Assembly: GCA_947176775.1 (NCBI GenBank)
Contig: CAMWRY010000006.1
Location: 1 to 33,763 of the forward strand
Length of the DNA: 33,763 nucleotides
Source of the DNA: an uncultured Bacteroides sp.
GTDB taxonomy: Bacteria; Bacteroidota; Bacteroidia; Bacteroidales; Bacteroidaceae
Direction: 5' to 3'
Shown piece by piece: positions 27,599 to 33,763 of this stretch. The translations under genes and the position numbers were made by a program. The stretch's first letter is position 1. Every line of letters begins with the position of its first letter. The notes under the pieces were generated by a model, which worked only from the letters and a program-made list of their open reading frames with translations, was not told the origin of the DNA and did not search any database.

Positions 27599-28096
27599 CT
27601 ACTTCTCCAGCTTCTGGAATGCCAGTCGTTCGTCTCCATTGGCCAGATAGATGATACCGCAGTAGCTGAATCCGTGCTTCTTCAGTATGTATTGCAAGAT
27701 GTGGTTGTCCCGGTGGGTATCGGCACGCAAGTTCTTGATTTGTCCGTAGCACCATTGCAGGCAGGCGCCGGATACTCCTTTGCTCTGCTCCGTGCTTGCC
27801 AGGCGGTGGATGACCCCATAGGGAAGCGTGTCTTCCAGCCACTCTCCTTCGTAGATATGTGCATAGGTGGGGTCGTTCCCACGGATGAAGGCAAAGGTAC
27901 CGACGATTTCTCCGTTGCTGTCGGTGCACACATAGCTATTGCCCTGTTCGATGTCGTTCATCACTAGTTCTCTGGAGGGATAGTTGCCCTTCCATTGCAG
28001 CATGTTCCCGTCTTTCCGCATGATGCGTTTGGCTTGCTCGAAGATGTCCATTAGCACGTCCACTTCTGTGGGCTGTGTCTTTCTGATTTCTATCAT
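27599..28096 (-). CDS. GNAT family N-acetyltransferase
   Basis: MIEIRKTQPTEVDVLMDIFEQAKRIMRKDGNMLQW...CTDSNGEIVGTFAFI...RLASTEQSKGVSGACLQWCYGQIKNLRADTHRDN; internal start at 28096 preferred over 28135. Confidence 0.88.
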   Translation of the reverse strand: MIEIRKTQPTEVDVLMDIFEQAKRIMRKDGNMLQWKGNYPSRELVMNDIEQGNSYVCTDSNGEIVGTFAFIRGNDPTYAHIYEGEWLEDTLPYGVIHRLASTEQSKGVSGACLQWCYGQIKNLRADTHRDNHILQYILKKHGFSYCGIIYLANGDERLAFQKLEK

Positions 28097-28117
28097 AGGC
28101 TTTTCAATATTAGGGAA

Positions 28118-28153
28118 GAAGGGCAAAGAATTCACCCGAACTCTTTGCCCTTC
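28118..28153 (-). terminator. Hairpin between susD and the GNAT gene
   Basis: Perfect 12-bp stem GAAGGGCAAAGA/TCTTTGCCCTTC just downstream of the susD-like stop on the minus strand. Confidence 0.55.
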
Positions 28154-28211
28154 TGTGATATTAGATATTACCCTAAAACAGAGTCACAATTGACTCAATC
28201 TTATGGAAATA

Positions 28212-30233
28212 TTATTTTTCTGCATGTCCGCCTGCTTTAGTAGGCCAGTTTACATTCTGATACATATTACTATTTTCTATATCGCGGTCAGAAGAAGCGG
28301 TACGTATATCACTAATTCCTATCGGATACAAATAATAGGCCTCATGCCAGTTGTAACCATTACGCAATTCGTTGCTGCTTTCCAGGTTGCGGCTGTAAGG
28401 ACGCAGGTATTTACCTTGTTCCTTGCCGGATACAACAGCATCCGATGTACCGTCCGCCTTGATATCTTTTTCGTCGTATAATGTATAAAGATTATCCCAG
28501 AAATTGACACCTTCGGGAATCCATTTTTTAGTTATCAGATTGTCGAACGAACGCCAACGGATCAAATCCGCGAAACGTTGTCCTTCACTGAAAAGTTCGT
28601 TCATACGTTCACGACGAATGTTATACAAGGTTGCATCTACCCTGGTAGTTCCTGAATACACGCCGAAATCCTTTTCTTTGGAAAGGTCGGTAGCGGCAAT
28701 CGTAGCGTCGATATCTGTGCTCACACCGGCGCGTTTACGCAACGCCTGCCAGTATTTCTTAGCATCAGCATCCAAACTTCCATTCTTTTCATAGCAAGCT
28801 TCCATGTAGATCAGCAACGCTTCTGCCGTACGGAAAATGGGGCAAGCATTGGTACCACGTATCTCATCGTTCGGAGTCTGGGCATAGTCATACGTATAAT
28901 ACTTACGCGGCTGGTAGCCTGTGACGCAACGTGTTTCCTGATTGGAGCTCTCGATACCGGGCTTCGTGAACACCTGACCGTATTGAGGAGCAGTAGGATC
29001 AGAATCAAGCAGCGTGTTCTCGCTCCAAACAAACAGCTGGAGACGTTCGTCGCGGCCGGCCTTCACATCATCGATGCTGACATCACCCCGATACTCGTTG
29101 CTGGCATAAATAGGCAATCCGTTCTTCATCAAGAAAGATTCTGCAAAGGTACGGGTATAACCATCGGCACAACCGGTCTTCACACGATAGGGTGCATTGT
29201 GGCTGACGCTCAGGCTATAGTTGTATTGCTTCCACAACAAGACTTCAGGAACATTGGCCAATGAAGGCTGGCTGTACATTTCGAAATACTCGTTCCAACC
29301 GGTGATGACACCCGGCTGAGGTTCGATCACGTGGTTGTTTTCAGTGAGTTGCGCGCTTTCTGCTATCTGTTTTGATGCGTTCATGGCTTCTGTCAGGAAG
29401 AAGTTCACTTCACCATCAATGTTGAAAGTCTTTCCACTGTTGTAAGGCATATCCTTGCCCGGCCAGTTGCTGTCTCCCGGCACACGTCCGCTTCCCTTGT
29501 GATACTTCTCAAAAGTGGCTTCGAACAAGGCTACTCTGGCTTTAAATAACAAAGCTGCCTCTTTGTTGACACGCTGGCCATTGAACTTACCTCGACTTGC
29601 CAGGTTATTGATGGCTTCGTCCAAATCTTTCAAGATGAAACGTGCCACTTCATTACGCGGACTACGCTTACTGTTTTCTACGATGACATCATCTTTGTCT
29701 TCCAATACTTCGGTAATTATGGGCAAATCACCATAATAGGCCAACATTCGGAAGTAGCACAACGCACGGAAGAAGTAGCCCTCTCCGATATAGTTCTTTA
29801 TCAGTTCGGCATCGCCGGAAATCGTTCCGTTCTTATAACCGGTGGTTGCCTTCTCCAAGAAATAGTTGTAAATGCGCACTCCTCCGTAGTATCCCTGAAG
29901 AGTCTTTCCGGAAGAAACTTCCCAGTGGTCATCGGCGAAAAGAGTGGTACTACCGTTCAAGCTGGACAACATGATATCGGTATTGCCGTCAGAACGTGCC
30001 ATACCGTCACTATAACTCTGCGTGTGATACATTTCACCGCTGTAGGGAGCAACTAGATAGGAACTATAATAATTGTTCAAGTAAGTAGCCAACTGATCGG
30101 CAGATGTATAGTATGAGCCAGGTGTAATTTGGCTTATAGGATCAAGATCAAGCAGGTCGTTGCATGAGGTGGTACCCATGGCAGTAGCACCCAGCAAAAG
30201 ACATAATCCGATGTGTTTTGTATTTATTTTCAT
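28212..30233 (-). CDS. SusD/RagB family nutrient-binding outer membrane lipoprotein
   Basis: Lipobox (MGTTSCNDLLDLDPIS), RagB/SusD features including LIYMEACYEKNG...YWQALRKRAGV and RRERMNELFSEGQRFADLIRW. Confidence 0.95.
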   Translation of the reverse strand: MKINTKHIGLCLLLGATAMGTTSCNDLLDLDPISQITPGSYYTSADQLATYLNNYYSSYLVAPYSGEMYHTQSYSDGMARSDGNTDIMLSSLNGSTTLFADDHWEVSSGKTLQGYYGGVRIYNYFLEKATTGYKNGTISGDAELIKNYIGEGYFFRALCYFRMLAYYGDLPIITEVLEDKDDVIVENSKRSPRNEVARFILKDLDEAINNLASRGKFNGQRVNKEAALLFKARVALFEATFEKYHKGSGRVPGDSNWPGKDMPYNSGKTFNIDGEVNFFLTEAMNASKQIAESAQLTENNHVIEPQPGVITGWNEYFEMYSQPSLANVPEVLLWKQYNYSLSVSHNAPYRVKTGCADGYTRTFAESFLMKNGLPIYASNEYRGDVSIDDVKAGRDERLQLFVWSENTLLDSDPTAPQYGQVFTKPGIESSNQETRCVTGYQPRKYYTYDYAQTPNDEIRGTNACPIFRTAEALLIYMEACYEKNGSLDADAKKYWQALRKRAGVSTDIDATIAATDLSKEKDFGVYSGTTRVDATLYNIRRERMNELFSEGQRFADLIRWRSFDNLITKKWIPEGVNFWDNLYTLYDEKDIKADGTSDAVVSGKEQGKYLRPYSRNLESSNELRNGYNWHEAYYLYPIGISDIRTASSDRDIENSNMYQNVNWPTKAGGHAEK

Positions 30234-30259
30234 ATTCTTCTTCTTATTATTATTGTGAT

Positions 30260-33200
30260 TTAAAAACTAAGATTTACACCCACAGAGATGGTACGTTGCA
30301 GCGGGTAAGTCTTACCACTTCCCCAACCTTCGTCACCATATCCACCGAATGCTTCGGGATCAAAGATGCTTGACAAACCTGTAATAGTGAACAAGTTGTC
30401 GCATGACAGATAAACACGGCAATTGCTGATTCCGGCCGGTAACAGCAGAGACTTCGGCAAAGAGTATCCCAACTGAATATTCTTGCAACGAAGGTAGGCG
30501 GCACTCTGCAGATAGCGTGTCTGTGTCTGCTGGTTCTTCGTGATACCACCCATATAAGGTTTGGGATAATAGGCACCTTTGTTCTCTTCTGTCCAGTAGT
30601 CCAGATGCTCCTCGAAGCAAGCACTTTGCCACTGGTTGCCCTGTGCTCCCCAGAAATAAGCATCTCCTGCTCCAAAGTTCCAGTCACGTTTCAACACTCC
30701 TTGGAAGAATACAGAGAAGTCAAATCCCTTGTATGCTGCATCTAGGTTCAAACCTACGCGATAGCGCGGAGTCGCATTACCGATACGCTTCAAGTCACCG
30801 TGATCTTTCAGAGTGCCTGCACCGGAATTGACAATACCGTCACCGTTCAAATCCTTATACATGACGTCACCTGCACCCCAGTTGCTTCCCCAGTTGGGCT
30901 TATTGTTTGCCAGCCACTTGTCCATATCTTCTTTGGTGGATGCCAGACCTACACTTTCATAACCCCAGATTTCATTCAAGTACTTGCCATTGTAGTAACC
31001 GCCGACATTTTGATTTTCAAAATCACCATCATACGGATAAGACAGGATCTTGGAACGGTTGTCCGAGATATTGAATCGTGCGCCGTATGTGAAGTCATTG
31101 ATCTGATCGCGCCAGCTGAGTTCCAATTCCCAACCTGTAGTACGCATATCGCAGTTGTTGGTCCTCGGTGCATCAGTACCCAATACAGAACCCAAGACAG
31201 GTGCCGGACCAATCATATCTTTCGTAGTACGGCTGTACCAGTCGAAAGTACCGGTCAGACGATTATTGAAAGCTCCGAAATCGAAACCGATGTCCCATGT
31301 TTCTACCGTTTCCCAAGTCATGGTAGCATTCACAATGCCGGGCAATGAAGCTGTGTTCTGTTTTTCTCCATTAATCAGCCAGTTGCTGTTTGCGGAGCCG
31401 ATGGCTTGCTGCTGGTAGAACGGATACCAATCCCAGAAACTGCCATAATTGGAGCTGGTGTTACCCAATTGTCCCCAAGAAGCACGAAGTTTCAATGTAT
31501 TGACTGTTTCAGTCAGATTCTCAAAGAATTCCTCACGGGCGATGTTCCATCCCAAAGATACTGACGGGAACCATGCCCAACGCTTGTCGGCCAAGAAGCG
31601 TGAAGAACCGTCATAACGGATATTGAACTCTGCCAGATACTTGCCGTCATAGTCATAATTGAAACGTCCGAAATAACCGGCTGTAGCACGGTTCCAATAG
31701 CCGTCACCATTCTTCTTGTTGCTCTGTGCCTGGCTCAGGAAAGTCTTGTCTTCTGTAGTCAGGTTCGTACCGCTACCCCACATGTTGTCTTGGTTATAGC
31801 GCTCATAGTTCACACCCACCAATACTTTTCCGTTGTGTTTTCCGAAGCTGCGAGTATAGTCGGTATAGACATTCACTGCATAATAGTTTTGTCTGTAGCG
31901 GTTGTCATACACATAAGTCACTGTTCCGTATCCGGAGTCACGCAACATCGGTTCGTTGGCCGCATTGTAATTGTAAATAGGAATTTGGCTTTTGGTAGTC
32001 TTGTTATTGCTAAGACGCAAAGCTCCTTCCGCATAGATGTTCCATCCTTTCACCGGTGTGAAGGTGAACTTCAGCTGTTGAGTGAACTCGTCGTTGTTCT
32101 CCTTATAGATACCACCGTCTTCCAATTCATAAATCTCCATTTCGGCCATCCAGTTTCCATTCGGGTCAACAACCGGACAAGAAGGCCAGCGGCGTGCAAT
32201 GTTGTGGAAGAACAAACCTGTCAGATACTGAGGTTTCTCATAATCCTTGCGTGTCCATTTGGTAGAGTAATCCAAACGTGCCCATGAAGCGAGTTCGGCT
32301 CCGATTTTGCTGTTCAATGTGTAACGGTCCAGTTCATCGTGTCCGTGAGCAATCAAACCGTTCTGCAACAGGAAGCTTCCACTAACTGACCAATTGAACT
32401 TCTCGTTACCACCGCTCAAGCTCAGGTTATGCTGTGTAGAAGGTACATTCTTCTTGTAGAACTCATTAAACCAGTCCGTATTGGCAAAAGCCGAACCATA
32501 GTTGTTCCACTTTCCGTTCGACGGATTGGCTGTTGTTCCCCAATATTCCGGTCGGCTGGGGTCTGTGAATTCGCCGTTCATGTACTTCTTGATGTTCTCC
32601 ATCGTTTCATCGGTGAATATATTCGAACCTCCTGCGTTAACATTCGCGGCATTGAAGTAAGTGGCAAATTGCAGTGAATTGGCCATCTTAGGCACCTGTG
32701 TTGCAGTGCTGAAACGAACGTCACCTGAATAAGTAACCTTCACCTTGCCGGCCTTTCCACTCTTGGTGGTAACCAAGATTACACCGAATGCAGCACGCGA
32801 ACCGTAGATAGAAGCCGAAGCCGCATCTTTCAGTACTGATACGCTTTCTACATCATTGGGATTCAAGGAATTCAAATCACCTTCGATACCGTCAATCAAG
32901 ATCAAAGGTCTGTCCACAGAACCGTTACCGATAGAACCTGTACCACGGATATTAATGCTCATGCTGGTGTTAAGGTCACCACCGCTTGAGCTGGTAGAAA
33001 GGTTCAAACCGGGAATGGCACCCTGCAATGCCTGGCTCACATTAGCAACAGGACGCGATTCAATCACGTCTGAGTTCACCATGCTCACCGCACCTGTCAC
33101 ATTCACTTTCTTCTGTGTTCCATAGCCCACTACGACTACTTCGTCCAGCAATTTCGAATCGTCCTTCAGGACAATGTTCAATGGAGTTCCCGTCCATTTC

Positions 33201-33496
33201 ACCTCCTGCGTCTGATAGCCGACAAAAGAGATGACAATCACGCTCCCGCTTGGGACATTAGAAAGGGAGAAATCTCCATCGATTCCTGTGATGGTTCCAT
33301 TTGTAGAACCTTTCACTAACACAGATGCACCAATGACCGTTTCGCCTGTAGCATCCTTTACAACTCCGGTACAAGTACCATTTTGCTGAACCACCTTTAC
33401 GTCCGCTGTTTTTTCTACTTGAGTGGCGTAAACTGCTCCGTTACAAAAAGTTGATAAGAACAGTAGGGCACCTACGGACTTTAGACTCTTAATCAT
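30260..33496 (-). CDS. SusC/RagA family TonB-linked outer membrane protein
   Basis: 1078 aa; carboxypeptidase-like N-domain, TonB-box region KLLDEVVVVGYGTQKKVNVTGAV, plug motifs SVSVLKDAASASIYGSRAAFGVILVTTKSGKAG, complete barrel ending RTISVGVNLSF. Confidence 0.97.
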   Translation of the reverse strand: MIKSLKSVGALLFLSTFCNGAVYATQVEKTADVKVVQQNGTCTGVVKDATGETVIGASVLVKGSTNGTITGIDGDFSLSNVPSGSVIVISFVGYQTQEVKWTGTPLNIVLKDDSKLLDEVVVVGYGTQKKVNVTGAVSMVNSDVIESRPVANVSQALQGAIPGLNLSTSSSGGDLNTSMSINIRGTGSIGNGSVDRPLILIDGIEGDLNSLNPNDVESVSVLKDAASASIYGSRAAFGVILVTTKSGKAGKVKVTYSGDVRFSTATQVPKMANSLQFATYFNAANVNAGGSNIFTDETMENIKKYMNGEFTDPSRPEYWGTTANPSNGKWNNYGSAFANTDWFNEFYKKNVPSTQHNLSLSGGNEKFNWSVSGSFLLQNGLIAHGHDELDRYTLNSKIGAELASWARLDYSTKWTRKDYEKPQYLTGLFFHNIARRWPSCPVVDPNGNWMAEMEIYELEDGGIYKENNDEFTQQLKFTFTPVKGWNIYAEGALRLSNNKTTKSQIPIYNYNAANEPMLRDSGYGTVTYVYDNRYRQNYYAVNVYTDYTRSFGKHNGKVLVGVNYERYNQDNMWGSGTNLTTEDKTFLSQAQSNKKNGDGYWNRATAGYFGRFNYDYDGKYLAEFNIRYDGSSRFLADKRWAWFPSVSLGWNIAREEFFENLTETVNTLKLRASWGQLGNTSSNYGSFWDWYPFYQQQAIGSANSNWLINGEKQNTASLPGIVNATMTWETVETWDIGFDFGAFNNRLTGTFDWYSRTTKDMIGPAPVLGSVLGTDAPRTNNCDMRTTGWELELSWRDQINDFTYGARFNISDNRSKILSYPYDGDFENQNVGGYYNGKYLNEIWGYESVGLASTKEDMDKWLANNKPNWGSNWGAGDVMYKDLNGDGIVNSGAGTLKDHGDLKRIGNATPRYRVGLNLDAAYKGFDFSVFFQGVLKRDWNFGAGDAYFWGAQGNQWQSACFEEHLDYWTEENKGAYYPKPYMGGITKNQQTQTRYLQSAAYLRCKNIQLGYSLPKSLLLPAGISNCRVYLSCDNLFTITGLSSIFDPEAFGGYGDEGWGSGKTYPLQRTISVGVNLSF

Positions 33497-33590
33497 ATTA
33501 TGTTTTTTAAGGTTTTAGAAAAGCAAAGGTTCTTAAGGTGTAAAGTTCCTTTAGAACTTGTACTTTTCGATAATTTTTAAATTTCGGTGG

Positions 33591-33598
33591 CAAATATA
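33591..33598 (-). promoter_or_regulatory. -7 box of the susC/susD operon
   Basis: Minus-strand TATATTTG about 95 nt upstream of the susC-like start. Confidence 0.55.
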
Positions 33599-33763
33599 TA
33601 AAAAACATTGTGAATAGCAAATGGAATACTTATTTTTATTATAATTCTGATAAAATAATTAAAATTAGACTTGATATCGCAATGTTATCTGAGAATGCCG
33701 CTGCACGAATATAACTTCATCGGGAAAGTGTTAATGTGTTAATATTTAATAGAATAGCTTCCG

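Overview
This looks like a Bacteroidales (Bacteroides-type) chromosomal segment: TAnnTTTG -7 promoter boxes, SusC/SusD proteins and a hybrid two-component regulator. Left flank, housekeeping: pnp (-), a TlpA/DUF4369-like thioredoxin-fold lipoprotein, greA, a HIT-family protein, a mannose-1-phosphate guanylyltransferase (-) and tRNA-Leu(CAA). Next come a Fic-domain protein and an odd ~300-bp structured, apparently non-coding block. A polysaccharide utilisation locus follows: SusC remnant, BACON-GH5 lipoprotein, HTCS regulator, PA14-containing GH31, GH2 and GH3. Its enzyme set resembles known Bacteroides xyloglucan loci. Its SusC gene is broken: an in-frame TAG, then a truncation fused to sequence that carries a GH43-like motif on the opposite strand. 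No SusD or surface glycan-binding protein lies beside it. Right flank: a conserved hypothetical, PduO-type cobalamin adenosyltransferase, DUF2795 protein, an orphan RecQ-like helicase, a GNAT acetyltransferase (-) and an intact SusD/SusC pair (-). The observations most worth follow-up are the decayed transporter in an otherwise intact PUL, the structured block at ~7380-7650 with a cobalamin-riboswitch-like motif on the minus strand, an inverted palindromic repeat pair that reaches into the GH2 3' end, and a cluster of GAGATGnnCATCTC palindromes after the PUL. I found no convincing multi-gene novel defence or biosynthetic system. All family assignments come from reading motifs by eye; no searches were run.
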